A stretch of DNA of 64,000 bases from Microbacteriaceae bacterium (GCA_025464995.1 JAODMO010000006.1:41705-105704); one strand, 5' to 3'. Shown: positions 38,900 through 48,743, numbered from the stretch's first letter. A program made the numbers and translations. Notes: generated by a model from the letters alone, not told the origin.

Positions 38900-39592
38900 T
38901 CAGTTGGAAGTCGAGGCGACCGGCGACCCGACGTAGATGGACACCGCGAACACCGCGCTCGCGGCGATGAGCGTGGCGAAGACGAGCAGCCATACGGGCG
39001 AGGGAACGCCCGTGCGTGTGAAGAGGATGTAGGCGTCGGATGTTGCGAGCTGCCCACGCCTCGAGGTGTGCACGCCGACCACCGTGACGAGGCCACGCAC
39101 CGAACCCACGAGCAGCGCTACACCGAGTACGAGCAGCGCGTAGCCCTGCACCTCAGGCGACGCGGAGAACCACAGCAGCGCCGCCACTCCGGCGGAGCCG
39201 AGCACGACGAGCACACCGAACAGGTTGCGGATGACGAGCACGGTGAGCACCAGGATGACGCCGCCGACGAGCAGGGCGAGCGCCGTGTAGCCGTTGAACA
39301 CGCTCCACAGCAGGCCGGCGCCGACGATCGCCGGCGCCGGGTAGCCGAAGATGCCGCTCAGCACCGTTCCGACGGTGCCGCGGCCGGTGGTCATGGCGGC
39401 ACCGGAATGGTCGCGCCTGATGCGGATGCCGTTCACCATCCGGCCGCTCAGCAGGGCGGCGAACGCGTGCCCGAGCTCGTGGACGAGCGTCGCGAAGAGC
39501 CCGAACCAGCGCCAGGTGGCGCGCGGGATGCTCAGGAGCGCCGCGGCGGCGACGATGGCCAGGAGCAACGGGGTGGGGATGTCGAGCGGCAT
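38900..39592 (-). CDS. M50-family membrane metallopeptidase
   Basis: The 230-residue protein is mostly hydrophobic, with H38-E39-x-x-H42 in LVHELGHAFAALLSGR as zinc ligands and catalytic glutamate, and further helices through VGSPVASTSN. It fits the small stand-alone M50 group (FtsR-like or M50B). A PDZ domain is absent. Substrate and regulation are not evident. It converges with the NDH-2-like gene, and the ATG at 39592 starts the first helix. Confidence 0.85.
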   Translation of the reverse strand: MPLDIPTPLLLAIVAAAALLSIPRATWRWFGLFATLVHELGHAFAALLSGRMVNGIRIRRDHSGAAMTTGRGTVGTVLSGIFGYPAPAIVGAGLLWSVFNGYTALALLVGGVILVLTVLVIRNLFGVLVVLGSAGVAALLWFSASPEVQGYALLVLGVALLVGSVRGLVTVVGVHTSRRGQLATSDAYILFTRTGVPSPVWLLVFATLIAASAVFAVSIYVGSPVASTSN

Positions 39593-39673
39593 CGTGGGCG
39601 TGAACAGAGGGGGAAGCGTCAGGGTGTCGATGTATCCAGTATCGATGCATCGTCGCCGGTCGGCACATCCAGT

Positions 39674-40396
39674 TCAGTCGTAATCGAAGCCGAGAATGAC
39701 GAAGGCGACGTTGGAGTAGCCGTCGGTCACCTGCACGCGCACGTCGGCCGACGCCGACTGCATGTCGACCCGGCACGTGAGGATGTCGGAGTCTTCCGTG
39801 GTCGCGTCGGACGGACACGTCGCACCCGTCACCACGGAGCCGTCGGTGCGGAGATCGGTGAGAATCTGCTCGCTCATGCCTTCTGGGGTAAGGAGGCGCT
39901 GGCGATCGGTGACGGTGAGCTGCTCGGTCGACGCGATCGGCCACGGCGATCGCTGGTACTGCGGCCGGTCTGTGATCGCCGCGATCGCCGCAAGCAGCAC
40001 CGCCACGGAGACCGCGATGACAAGCAGCAGGGCGCCTGCGAGAAGCCGGCCTCGAGGCTCGAGGGGGCCGCTCCTCTTCCGAACCGTGGGCGCGTCGACC
40101 GTCGCATACGTGCTGCGGGCCAGGACCGGACCGGTGGCCGGCGCGCGACCGCGGGTTCGACGGGGGAGACGCCCTGTGGTGGAGCGCGAAGGGGCGAGGG
40201 TCGAGGGCGGTGTGGGCGGTGTGGGGCTCGGCGGCTCGGTCGCCTGGGCGCTCGCCGCATCATCCGTCCGCGGGTCGACGGTGTGTCCGGTCCAGCCGCG
40301 GCCGTCCCACCAGCGCAAGAGTCGCGCGTCCCCCGGGCAGGCATACCACGCGGCGGGCACGCCGGACTGCGCCGCACCATCACCGGTCGCGCTCAT
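39674..40396 (-). CDS. DUF2510-containing membrane protein
   Basis: The 240-residue protein starts with a DUF2510 segment (AAWYACPGDARLLRWWDGRGWT), then a long proline, threonine and arginine linker, one transmembrane helix (LLAGALLLVIAVSVAVLLAAIAA) and an outer domain with two cysteines (GATCPSDA and DILTCRVDMQ) that may pair. DUF2510 is a common actinobacterial N-terminal module of unknown function. An AGGGAA site precedes the ATG at 40396. The outer domain matches the general DUF4333-like pattern of small extracytoplasmic modules, but weakly. Confidence 0.78.
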   Translation of the reverse strand: MSATGDGAAQSGVPAAWYACPGDARLLRWWDGRGWTGHTVDPRTDDAASAQATEPPSPTPPTPPSTLAPSRSTTGRLPRRTRGRAPATGPVLARSTYATVDAPTVRKRSGPLEPRGRLLAGALLLVIAVSVAVLLAAIAAITDRPQYQRSPWPIASTEQLTVTDRQRLLTPEGMSEQILTDLRTDGSVVTGATCPSDATTEDSDILTCRVDMQSASADVRVQVTDGYSNVAFVILGFDYD

Positions 40397-40505
40397 CAAC
40401 GCAGTTCCCTCCGACTCGCCCCCGCAGGCGCAGTCTAGGACCGAACGCACCTCGAGCGGCAGGAATTCTCGGTTTCGACGGAGACGGGTGAGACAGCGGC
40501 CGGAA

Positions 40506-41141
40506 TCACGGCCTGTCGAGCGCCGCCACGACCTCCGCATCGGACGTCTGGTCGAATCGCCGATACCACTGACCGACCGCCCAGAACTCCTGCGGGGTCG
40601 CCACGGCGACGAGCTCGTCGGCCTCCGCTGCCAGCCGCGTGGTCCAGTCCGGCGGAGCGACGGGCACAGCGAGGACCAGCTCCGCGGCACCGAGCTGTCG
40701 GGCCACGCGGCACGCCACCGCCGCGGTCGCGCCGGTCGCGACACCGTCGTCGACGATCACCGCGCGCTTGCCGCCCAGATCGAGTCGAGGCCGCCCGGCG
40801 CGGTAGAACGCGAGACGCCGGTCGAGCTCGGCGCGTTCACGCCGCTCGACGTCGGCGAGCGCGGTGTCGTCGAGTCGCGTCATCCGCACCGACTCGGCGT
40901 CGATGATGCGCACGCCGTCCTCGCCGATGGCACCCACGGCGAACTCGGGATGCCGCGGCGAACCGAGCTTGCGCACGAGCAGCACGTCGAGAGGCGCATG
41001 GAGCGCCTCGGCCACCGGCCTCGCGACCGGCACGCCGCCGCGCGGCAACCCGAGCACCACTGTGTCATCCCCGCCGAATCGCGTGAGCAGGTGCGCCAGC
41101 TGCCGGCCGGCGTCCTCCCTGTCACGGAAAATGGCGGACAC
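40506..41141 (-). CDS. Phosphoribosyltransferase-family protein
   Basis: The 211-residue product begins with a GTG start directly after the GNAT gene (six bases between its stop and this start) and carries LGLPRGGVPVARPVAEAL and the PRPP loop AVIVDDGVATGATAAVA. It matches the family of predicted phosphoribosyltransferases, some of which accompany erythromycin-esterase-type or dienelactone hydrolase modules in Actinobacteria. The base used as acceptor is unknown. It forms a two-gene operon with the acetyltransferase. Confidence 0.85.
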   Translation of the reverse strand: MSAIFRDREDAGRQLAHLLTRFGGDDTVVLGLPRGGVPVARPVAEALHAPLDVLLVRKLGSPRHPEFAVGAIGEDGVRIIDAESVRMTRLDDTALADVERRERAELDRRLAFYRAGRPRLDLGGKRAVIVDDGVATGATAAVACRVARQLGAAELVLAVPVAPPDWTTRLAAEADELVAVATPQEFWAVGQWYRRFDQTSDAEVVAALDRP

Positions 41142-41147
41142 GAGCGG

Positions 41148-41432
41148 CTACCGCGTGAGCAGCCCAGAGCGCTCGGGGTGCTTGTCGAACCACTCGCCCA
41201 CGTACCAGCACATCGGCACGATGCGGAGGTCGCTCGAGGTCTCGAGATCGTCGACGGCGAACTCGACGATCTCCGCAGCAAGCCCCTTACCCCGATGCTG
41301 GGGCGCGGTGAACGCCCGGGTCAGAGAGACGGCGTGGCCGTTGCTCGAATAGTCGAGGGTTGCGAGCAGCTCGTCACCATCGCGCAGGGTGTAGCGGCGG
41401 GCATCCGGTTCGTTGTTGAAGGATCTGGTCAC
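41148..41432 (-). CDS. YjdJ-type small GNAT acetyltransferase
   Basis: The 94-residue protein is a minimal GNAT fold of the Gcn5-related YjdJ group: YTLRDGDELLATLDYS, then SLTRAFTAPQHRGKGLAAEIVEFA with the acetyl-CoA loop, then IVPMCWYVGEWFDKHPE at the end. The GTG at 41432 is taken since the upstream extension is arginine rich and unlike the family. It heads a two-gene operon with the phosphoribosyltransferase. Substrate unknown. Confidence 0.85.
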   Translation of the reverse strand: MTRSFNNEPDARRYTLRDGDELLATLDYSSNGHAVSLTRAFTAPQHRGKGLAAEIVEFAVDDLETSSDLRIVPMCWYVGEWFDKHPERSGLLTR

Positions 41433-41520
41433 GGTCCAAGCGTAGATCCGCGAGCGGCGTCGCGCAGGTGCATGCGAATGCATCGGGAATATCCGCGGAT
41501 GCCGCGGCGCTTCACCCACC

Positions 41521-42543
41521 ATGAAGCGCATCGGTTTCCTCTCCTTCGGCCACTACCAGAATGTTCCGGGGTCGCTCGTGCACACCGCGCAGGACTCGCT
41601 GCTGCAGACGATCGAGCTCGCTGTCGCCGCTGAGGAGATCGGCGTGGATGGCGCGTACGTGCGCGTGCACCACTTCGCGCCGCAGTTCGCCTCGCCGTAT
41701 CCGCTGCTCGCCGCGATGGCAGCACGCACGAGCCGCATCGAGTTGGGCACCGGCGTGATCGACATGCGTTACGAGAACCCCCTGTATGCGGCGGAGGAGG
41801 CGGCGATCACCGACCTCATCAGCAACGGGCGCCTGCAACTCGGAATCAGCCGAGGCTCACCGGAGACGGCGCTGCGCGGGTACGAGTCGTTCGGGTACGG
41901 CCCGACCGAGGGCGAGACCGACGCCGACCAGGCGCGCCGGCACACCGCGATCTTCCGCGCCGCAATCGACGGCGCCGGCGTCGCGCGTGCCAATCCGCAG
42001 GTGACAGGCGGCATGGGTGGAGCACTCGCCATCGAGCCGCAGTCGCCCGGACTGGGCCAGCGCATCTGGTGGGGCTCTGGAACTCGCGCGACAGCGAAGT
42101 GGACGGCGGAGCACGGGATGAACCTCATGAGCTCGACTCTGCTCACCGAAGACACCGGCGTGCCGTTCGACGTGCTGCAGGCCGAGCAGATCCAGATCTT
42201 CCGCGACGAGTGGAAGGAGCACGGCCACGACTTCGAGCCGCGCGTCTCCGTGAGCCGCAGCGTCATCCCGCTCGTCTCCGACGCCGATCGAGCGTATTTC
42301 GGCCTGCGCGGACAGGTCGAGGGCAAGGACCAGGTCGGACACCTCGACGGCGGGCTCGCCCGCTTCGGCCGGAGCTACATCGGCGAGCCCGACGTCATCG
42401 CTGCGGAACTCGCGGCCGATGCGGCGGTGCAGGCGGCCGACACGGTGCTCATCACGGTGCCCAACCAGCTCGGCGTCGACTACGTGGCGGCGCAGCTCGA
42501 GAGCATCGTGAACCACGTCGCGCCGGGAGCCGGCTGGCGTTGA
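41521..42543 (+). CDS. LLM-class flavin-dependent oxidoreductase
   Basis: The 340-residue TIM-barrel protein starts KRIGFLSFGHYQNVPGS and keeps the luciferase-like pattern: AAEEIGVDGAYVRVHHFAPQFASPYPLLAAMAARTSRIELGTGVIDMRYENP and SNGRLQLGISRGSPE, which build the F420 or FMN pocket. Many actinobacterial members use coenzyme F420 or FMN, and the cofactor cannot be told from sequence alone. No strong ribosome site precedes the ATG. It is divergent from the GNAT gene with 88 bases between starts. Confidence 0.88.
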   Translation: MKRIGFLSFGHYQNVPGSLVHTAQDSLLQTIELAVAAEEIGVDGAYVRVHHFAPQFASPYPLLAAMAARTSRIELGTGVIDMRYENPLYAAEEAAITDLISNGRLQLGISRGSPETALRGYESFGYGPTEGETDADQARRHTAIFRAAIDGAGVARANPQVTGGMGGALAIEPQSPGLGQRIWWGSGTRATAKWTAEHGMNLMSSTLLTEDTGVPFDVLQAEQIQIFRDEWKEHGHDFEPRVSVSRSVIPLVSDADRAYFGLRGQVEGKDQVGHLDGGLARFGRSYIGEPDVIAAELAADAAVQAADTVLITVPNQLGVDYVAAQLESIVNHVAPGAGWR

Positions 42544-42569
42544 TCACGGCCGCCAGGCCGGGGGACCGG

Positions 42570-43247
42570 CTAGCCGTCGGCGCGCGCCTCGCCGAGCGTC
42601 TCGCCCGTCGCGTCGTCGGCCGTGGCATCCTCGAGTTCGACACCGCCGATCGGCGTTCCGGCCCACTCGACGAGCCGCCAGCCCTCATCGAATGATCCCT
42701 CGACGATGACGACGCCGGTGTTCGCGAGCTCGTTCTCGCCGGCGAACGACGGCGGCACGTTGCCTGCGTTGCGCGCGACCCACACCCTGATAGCGGCCCC
42801 GTGGCTCACCACGACCGCGGTGTCGGCACCCGATTCGACGATCTCGGCGATGTCGGCGTTGAAGCGGCCGAAGAAGTGGTGGCCGTCGGTGTCGCCGGGC
42901 ATTCGCGCGTCGAGGTCGCCGCTGCCCCACGCGAAGACCGTCTCGAGATAAGCCCGCACAGACGCCCGGTCGCTGCGCTTCTCGAGGTCGCCCGCCTCGA
43001 TCTCGTGGATGCCGCCGAGCACGGTTACGGCGAGGTTGCGAACCGCCGCGAGCGGCGCGGCGGTGAGCTGCGTGCGCAGGAGCGTCGACGCGAACAGCGC
43101 GTCGACGCTCTCCTCCTCGAGTGCTCTCGGGATGCTGGCCGCCTGCTCGTGACCGAGGGGCGTGAGACCCGGGCCGGGATGGGCGGTATCGAGCTGCCCG
43201 AGCACGTTGGCGGGCGTCTGTCCATGGCGAATGAGGAGGAGTCGCAT
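42570..43247 (-). CDS. Histidine phosphatase family protein
   Basis: The 225-residue protein opens with LLIRHGQTPANVLG, the RHG motif of the phosphoglycerate-mutase-like superfamily, with a second histidine in VVVSHGAAIRVW and an arginine in FASTLLRTQLTA. Residues needed for phosphohistidine chemistry are all present. The substrate is not given by the sequence. The ATG at 43247 is chosen over an upstream one since the motif sits six residues in. It is divergent from the sbcD gene. Confidence 0.88.
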   Translation of the reverse strand: MRLLLIRHGQTPANVLGQLDTAHPGPGLTPLGHEQAASIPRALEEESVDALFASTLLRTQLTAAPLAAVRNLAVTVLGGIHEIEAGDLEKRSDRASVRAYLETVFAWGSGDLDARMPGDTDGHHFFGRFNADIAEIVESGADTAVVVSHGAAIRVWVARNAGNVPPSFAGENELANTGVVIVEGSFDEGWRLVEWAGTPIGGVELEDATADDATGETLGEARADG

Positions 43248-43311
43248 GATGCATCCACCATAGGCGGTGAGGATGCGGGGCAGCGTCGGGGGTCGCGGGT
43301 ACCGTTGAAGC

Positions 43312-44508
43312 ATGAAGATCCTGCACACCTCCGACTGGCACATCGGGCGTACCTTCCACGGGCACTCGACGCTCGAGCACCTGCGCCTGGTGCTCGATGC
43401 GCTCGTCGGTGCGGTGCGCGAGCACGGGGTCGATGTGGTGGTTGTCGCCGGCGATGTCTTCGATTCGTCGATGCCGTCGACCGAGTGCTACGCCGTGCTC
43501 TCGACGGCGCTGCGGGAGATCCGCGGCGCGGGCGCGGCGGTCGTCATGACGAGCGGCAACCACGACTCGGCCACGCGCCTCGGCTTCCAGTCCGAGTGGC
43601 TCGGGCTCGCCGGCATCCACATCGTCACGTCTCATGATCAGTACCTCACGCCCGTCACCATCGCCGACGAGTTCGGCCCCGTCGACTTCTACGGCATCCC
43701 CTACCTCGAGCCCTCGATGTTCCGTCACCGCCACCCCGAGCGGGCCCTCCGCACGCACGAGCAGGTGCTCGGCTTCGCGATGGACGGTATTCGTGCGGAT
43801 GCCGCGGCTCGCGCCGGCACCGGCGGCGGGCGCTCCCGGCGGCGCAGTGTCATCGTCTCCCACTGCTTCGCGTCCGACGTGTCGGCGAAGGCGGAGGCGA
43901 CCGACGTCGAGCGCGACATCACCGCGGGGGGAGTCAACCTCGTGCCCGCGAGCGTGTTCGACGGCCCCGACTACGTGGCGCTGGGCCACATCCACGGCCG
44001 CACGACCCTGACCGAGCGCGTGCGGTACTCCGGCGCGCCCCTCCACTACTCCTTCGGGGAGGCGGGCAAGCCCCGCGGCGGCTGGCTCGTGGAGCTCGGC
44101 GGCACGGGCCTCGAGACGGTGGAGTGGGTCGACCTGCCGATTCCCCGCCGACTGAGCGTGCTCACCGCGCCCCTCGACGAGCTGCTGACCTCCGACGACT
44201 ACGCGGAGTACGAGGGCGACTGGGTGTGCGCGATCCTCACCGATCGCGTGCGCCCCCTCGACGCCATGCGCCGGCTGCAGGCACGCTTCCCGCACTGCGC
44301 CACGCTCGAGTTCCGGCCAGACGTGGAGGCGCAGCACGCCGACATCACCTACCGGCAGCGCATCGAGAAGAAGTCCGACGAGCAGATCGTCGCGGGTTTC
44401 CTCGAGCTCGTGCGCAACGGTGTCGGCCCGTCAGACGTCGAGCGCACACTCATCGCCCAGGTCGTGACACAGCAGGCCGCCGACGCGCGCGCGGAGGTGG
44501 CGTCGTGA
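43312..44508 (+). CDS. sbcD: Exonuclease SbcCD, nuclease subunit D
   Basis: The 398-residue protein has the calcineurin-like metallo-nuclease motifs of Mre11/SbcD: LHTSDWHIGRTFHG (DxH), VVVVAGDVFDSSMPS, TSGNHDSATRL, and GHIHGRTTL. It acts with SbcC in ATP-dependent cutting of hairpins and DNA ends. The stop codon overlaps the GTG start of sbcC by four bases (GTGA), so the two are translationally coupled. Confidence 0.95.
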   Translation: MKILHTSDWHIGRTFHGHSTLEHLRLVLDALVGAVREHGVDVVVVAGDVFDSSMPSTECYAVLSTALREIRGAGAAVVMTSGNHDSATRLGFQSEWLGLAGIHIVTSHDQYLTPVTIADEFGPVDFYGIPYLEPSMFRHRHPERALRTHEQVLGFAMDGIRADAAARAGTGGGRSRRRSVIVSHCFASDVSAKAEATDVERDITAGGVNLVPASVFDGPDYVALGHIHGRTTLTERVRYSGAPLHYSFGEAGKPRGGWLVELGGTGLETVEWVDLPIPRRLSVLTAPLDELLTSDDYAEYEGDWVCAILTDRVRPLDAMRRLQARFPHCATLEFRPDVEAQHADITYRQRIEKKSDEQIVAGFLELVRNGVGPSDVERTLIAQVVTQQAADARAEVAS

Positions 44509-47465
44509 GAATCCGCAAGCTGACTCTCGCCGGGTTCGGGCCGTACAAGAACGAGCAGGTCGTCGACTTCGAGCGGTTTGAGGACGCCGGGCTCTTCCTC
44601 ATCACAGGAAAGACGGGTGCCGGCAAGTCGAGCATCCTCGACGCCATCTGCTTCGCCCTGTACGGCAGCGTCCCGCGCTACGACGGCACCCAGGCACAGC
44701 TGCGCAGCGACCACTGCGACCTCGATGACCCGACGTTCGTCGAGCTCGAGTTCACTGTCGGGGGAGTCGATTACTCGGTCCGTCGTTCGCCGGAGTACGA
44801 GCGCCCGAAGAAGGGCAGGGCGGGCACGACGAGGCAGGCGCACGACGCCTCGCTGAGCCGGCACGCGCCCGGCCAGCCCGTCGAGGTGGTCGCCGCACGA
44901 CCCGTCGACGTGGCACACGAGATCAACCGCATCGTCGCCCTCACGAAGGAGCAGTTCCTGCAGGTCGTGCTGCTCGCGCAGAACCGCTTCCAGCAGTTCC
45001 TGCTCGCGCGCAACGACGACCGCCAGGCGGTGCTGCGCACCCTCTTCGGTTCGCGGCGCTTCGAGCAGATCGAGGTCGCGCTCGACGACAAGCGCAAAGC
45101 CCTGCAGGCCGAGGTGTCCGCCGCCGACGGGGTGCTCGACCAGCTCGTCGCCCAGGCGGCCGCGCTGCTCGAGGAGGAGACACCCGCGTGGGCAGACGCT
45201 GCGTGGTTCGAGGCCGGCGTTGCAAGACTCGCCGTTCTCGGCTCGGCCGCGGCGGAACGTGCCGCCCACGCCAATCTCGCCTTCGAGGCGGCGGATGCGG
45301 AGCACCGTGCGCTGCTCGACATGCGCACACTGCAGAACCGACGGAACGCTGCATCCGAGGTCATCGCGACCCTCGACGAACGGTCGCCCGAGGTCGAGAC
45401 CGACCGGATCACGCTCGACGGCGCCCGGCGGGCGGCCCCCGTCTGGCCCCTCGCCGTCGCCCTCGAGAGCGCCGAATCGGAGCTCGCGAAGGCGCGAACC
45501 GCCGAAGACGCCGCCCGGGCGGCGTTCGCCGGCATCGACGAGGCGACGCCCCTGCCCGAGTTCATCGACGGAATCGCGGCGACGCTCGGTGCGTTGACCG
45601 ACGTACTGGCCGACGAGCGGCGCCTGCCCGACCTCGAGGCCGACATCGAGCGGCTGTCGACGTCGCTGGCCGACAGCGACGTCGCCCTCGACAAGACCAC
45701 GGGGAAGGCGGCGACCCTGCCCGCCGAGATCTCCGCTGTCGCCGCCCTCGTCACCGATGCCGCGGTGCGTGCCGCCCGGGCGGAAGAGGCCGCGCACGCC
45801 CTCGAGCGCATCACGGGTGCGCGGTACGCGGCCCGGTCGGCGTCGGGCTTCGAAGCGCGGCTGGATGCCGCGAACGCGACCGAGAAGCACGCAAGCTCTG
45901 CGCACACGGCCGCGGCGGTTCGCCTCGACGCGCTCCTCGAGCAGAGGTTGAACGGCCACGCCGCCGAACTCGCCGCAGCGCTCGTCGAGGGCGAGCCGTG
46001 CTCGGTGTGCGGCTCGACGAGCCACCCGGCGCCGGCGAGCAACGACGACGCACCGGTCACGGGGGAAGACATCGAGGAGGCGCGCGACCTCGTTGCGCAA
46101 CTCCGGCGCGAGATGGACGCCGCGCACGCGGCCGTGGTCGCGGCCACGACGGGCCTGGTCGAGGCGCGGGTGCGCGCCGAAGGCAAGAGCCTCGACGACC
46201 TGGAGGCCGAGCTCGCGGCGGCGGAGGCGGCTCTCGCGTCCGCGCGGGAGGCAGAGCGGCAGCTCCGCGAGCTGGAAGCCCGGCGCGACGCGATGCGAGC
46301 GGAAGCCGCATCCGTCGAGGCAACCCTCGAGGAGTTGCGTTCGCTGCGGCTCGAGGCAACCCGACTGCTCGGCGAGTCGACGACGAGGCGCGACGACATC
46401 CTCGCTCGAACGACCGCCCACAGGGGGGCGGCGGCGAGCGTCACCGAACGCGTCGCCCAGCTCACCCGCCAGTTGCGCCTGGCCCGCGCTCTCGATGAGG
46501 CCACCGGTTCGACCGAGGTGCGGCGCTCGGCCTGGGAAGCGGCGAGGGCGTCGCTTCTCGAGCAGCTCGGTGAACACGCCTTCGACGACGCCGACGAGGC
46601 GCGTCGAGCCCACCGCACGCGCGTGGAGGTCGCCGACCTCGAGGCGCGCATCCGCCACCACGACGAGGCGCGCGCGACGGCCGAGGCGATGCTCGACGAA
46701 CCGGGTGTCGCAGAGGTCCCGGAGCATCCGGTCGACGTCGAGCCCGCGCGTCTCGCACGCGAGCTAGCGCTCGGTGATCGCGACGAAGCGAGAGACGCCT
46801 CGATGAGCATCATCATGAGGCTGGAGCGGCTCGAGGCCGTCGCCGCCCAGGCGGAGGAGCAGCGCGCAATCACCGGCCACCGCAGAGCGGAGTTCGAGCA
46901 GCTGCGCGTGCTCGCGAGCGTCGTGCGCGGCGACGACCCCAACACCCGTCGGATGCGGCTCGAGACGTACGTGCTCGCGGCGCAGCTCGAGGAGATCGTC
47001 GCCGCGGCGAACACCCGGCTGCGGACGATGAGTGCCGGCCGTTACGCCCTCGAGCACGATGACGCCCTGCAGTACCGCAACGCCAAGTCGGGGCTGGGGC
47101 TCGCGATCCGCGACGAGCACACCGGTCGTTCCCGCCCCACCCACTCGCTCTCCGGCGGAGAGACGTTTCTCGCGTCGCTGGCTCTCGCGCTCGGTCTCGC
47201 GGAGGTCGTGACCAACCAGGCGGGCGGCATCACGCTCGACACGCTGTTCATCGACGAGGGCTTCGGCTCACTCGACGCCGACACGCTCGAAATCGCGATG
47301 AGCACGCTCGACGGCCTGCGTACGGGTGGGCGCACCATCGGGCTCATCAGCCACGTCGAGGCGATGAAGGAGCAGATCCCGGCTAAGTTGCGCATCACGG
47401 TCTCGCCGCAGGGCCACAGTTCTATTCAGGAGAGCCACGACGGCTCGCCGACAGCATGTCGGTGA
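44505..47465 (+). CDS. sbcC: Exonuclease SbcCD, ATPase subunit C
   Basis: The 986-residue Rad50-like SMC protein has an N-terminal Walker A (GKTGAGKSSI), long coiled coils with a zinc hook C499-S-V-C502, and a C-terminal ABC signature (HSLSGGETFLASLALALGLA) and Walker B/D-loop (FIDEGFGSLDADTL). It pairs with SbcD to process double-strand ends and palindromes. The GTG at 44505 overlaps the sbcD stop. The last 15 residues (SSIQESHDGSPTACR) are unlike a Rad50 end and may be an extra tail. Confidence 0.95.
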   Translation: MRIRKLTLAGFGPYKNEQVVDFERFEDAGLFLITGKTGAGKSSILDAICFALYGSVPRYDGTQAQLRSDHCDLDDPTFVELEFTVGGVDYSVRRSPEYERPKKGRAGTTRQAHDASLSRHAPGQPVEVVAARPVDVAHEINRIVALTKEQFLQVVLLAQNRFQQFLLARNDDRQAVLRTLFGSRRFEQIEVALDDKRKALQAEVSAADGVLDQLVAQAAALLEEETPAWADAAWFEAGVARLAVLGSAAAERAAHANLAFEAADAEHRALLDMRTLQNRRNAASEVIATLDERSPEVETDRITLDGARRAAPVWPLAVALESAESELAKARTAEDAARAAFAGIDEATPLPEFIDGIAATLGALTDVLADERRLPDLEADIERLSTSLADSDVALDKTTGKAATLPAEISAVAALVTDAAVRAARAEEAAHALERITGARYAARSASGFEARLDAANATEKHASSAHTAAAVRLDALLEQRLNGHAAELAAALVEGEPCSVCGSTSHPAPASNDDAPVTGEDIEEARDLVAQLRREMDAAHAAVVAATTGLVEARVRAEGKSLDDLEAELAAAEAALASAREAERQLRELEARRDAMRAEAASVEATLEELRSLRLEATRLLGESTTRRDDILARTTAHRGAAASVTERVAQLTRQLRLARALDEATGSTEVRRSAWEAARASLLEQLGEHAFDDADEARRAHRTRVEVADLEARIRHHDEARATAEAMLDEPGVAEVPEHPVDVEPARLARELALGDRDEARDASMSIIMRLERLEAVAAQAEEQRAITGHRRAEFEQLRVLASVVRGDDPNTRRMRLETYVLAAQLEEIVAAANTRLRTMSAGRYALEHDDALQYRNAKSGLGLAIRDEHTGRSRPTHSLSGGETFLASLALALGLAEVVTNQAGGITLDTLFIDEGFGSLDADTLEIAMSTLDGLRTGGRTIGLISHVEAMKEQIPAKLRITVSPQGHSSIQESHDGSPTACR

Positions 47466-47593
47466 TCGACTTCGGCAACGCGCCGCCCGACCCCGAACTC
47501 ACGGTCGTCCTCGCATCGCGGTGATGCTGCCCGTCTTCGCGCCGCTCACGGTGCGCACATTCAACAGGGTGAGCACGCGCTAACGTCGTCGTC

Positions 47594-47890
47594 ATGCCCG
47601 ATTTCCGCGTGACGATGATCATCGGTGCGCTCAAGCCCGGTGTCGCGCCGACCGCGGTGCTGCCGGCCGCGAAGGCCGCCGCGGCGGAGCTGACGATGGT
47701 CGAGGCATCCGACCTCGCGATCGTGTCGGGCGAGGCGCGCATCACCATCCGCTTCGAATCCGACGACGACGAGCTCGCCGCGCAGATCGCGGAGCACGTG
47801 GTCTCGGTGACGAGCGGCCTCGCCGAAGTCATCGGCTACCGGGCGGCTCGACGCGTGGGCCCACGCTGGGTCGCCGTGCGCGCGGGATGA
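47594..47890 (+). CDS. Conserved small hypothetical protein, 98 aa
   Basis: The product is a compact alpha-beta protein (MIIGALKPGVAPTAVLPAAKAAAAEL, then ARITIRFESDDDELAAQIAEHVV) with a basic end. It has no recognised family or active-site motif. Codon use is like the neighbours and the frame is the only sensible one here. It lies 128 bases behind sbcC and 34 bases before the CPBP gene on the same strand. Confidence 0.58.
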   Translation: MPDFRVTMIIGALKPGVAPTAVLPAAKAAAAELTMVEASDLAIVSGEARITIRFESDDDELAAQIAEHVVSVTSGLAEVIGYRAARRVGPRWVAVRAG

Positions 47891-47924
47891 CTCGACGCCG
47901 ACGGGCCGTGGCAAGCTGTATCTT

Positions 47925-48743
47925 GTGACCACCACCGATACGAAGCTCTCCCTCTCCGTCGGTTTCGTGCCGGCCGCGGGTGTCGCCGCGTCGGCGTTCC
48001 TGTTATTCGCCGCCGAGCAGCGACTGGCCGCCTACGTCGTGCTCGGTGTGAGCGTCGCGGTCTCCGCCCTCGTCGACCGCGACCTCTTCCGCAGCCTGCT
48101 GCTGATAGCCCTGGGACTGTGCATCATCAGCACTATCTCGGTCGCCGCCGACATCAGCTACCTCAACATGGCCGTCATGGGCACGGTGCTCATCCTCGCG
48201 GTCGCCGTGCCGTACCTGCTCGAACGCCACGGCTATCGCCGACGCACCATCCGGTTCCCGCTCAAGACGGGACAGAGGTGGACGCGGCTCGAGCGGTCGT
48301 ACCTCCCGGTGGTCGTACTGCTCGGCTGGGCGATCCTGCCGAGCTACTTCATTGGCTCGGGTGCGTACCGCAACTGGCCGGCCATCCACGAGATCGACGA
48401 GGTCCTGCGCCTGTTCGTCGGAGTCAACGCCGTCGGGATCTGGGACGAGATGTTCTTCATCTGCGTCGTCTTCGCCCTGCTGAGACGGCACTTCCCGCTG
48501 TGGCAGGCGAACCTGCTGCAGGCGGTGATCTTCTCCTCGTTCCTCTGGGAGCTCGGCTACAAGGAGTGGGGCCCGCTGCTGACCTTCCCCTTCGCGTTGC
48601 TCCAGGGGTGGATTTTTAGTCGAACGAAGTCGCTCACCTATGTGATCTGCGTGCACCTGCTGTTCGATCTCGTGGTATTTCTCGTGCTCGTGCACGCCCA
48701 CAATCCGCGGTGGCTCGACATCTTCGTCGTGTTCGGCGGCTAG
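47925..48743 (+). CDS. CPBP-family intramembrane protein, diverged
   Basis: The 272-residue protein has about eight hydrophobic helices. The region GIWDEMFFICVVFALLRRHFPLWQANLLQAV and the late HLLFDLVVFLVLVH are in the places of the CPBP/Abi motifs, but the usual paired glutamates are reduced to a single glutamate in WDEMFF. Thus protease activity is doubtful. GTG start. Its stop codon overlaps that of the convergent 62-residue acidic gene. The assignment is tentative. Confidence 0.6.
   Translation: MTTTDTKLSLSVGFVPAAGVAASAFLLFAAEQRLAAYVVLGVSVAVSALVDRDLFRSLLLIALGLCIISTISVAADISYLNMAVMGTVLILAVAVPYLLERHGYRRRTIRFPLKTGQRWTRLERSYLPVVVLLGWAILPSYFIGSGAYRNWPAIHEIDEVLRLFVGVNAVGIWDEMFFICVVFALLRRHFPLWQANLLQAVIFSSFLWELGYKEWGPLLTFPFALLQGWIFSRTKSLTYVICVHLLFDLVVFLVLVHAHNPRWLDIFVVFGG

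Noticed and set aside
39643..39652. Palindrome CGATGCATCG upstream of the M50 gene
   Set aside because: Short palindrome with no second copy or promoter context.
44349..47014. Two very long minus-strand open frames opposite sbcC
   Set aside because: Both are low-complexity arginine, serine and glycine shadows of sbcC.
47457..47525. 22-codon frame overlapping the end of sbcC
   Set aside because: Too short, with no ribosome site and no conserved sequence.
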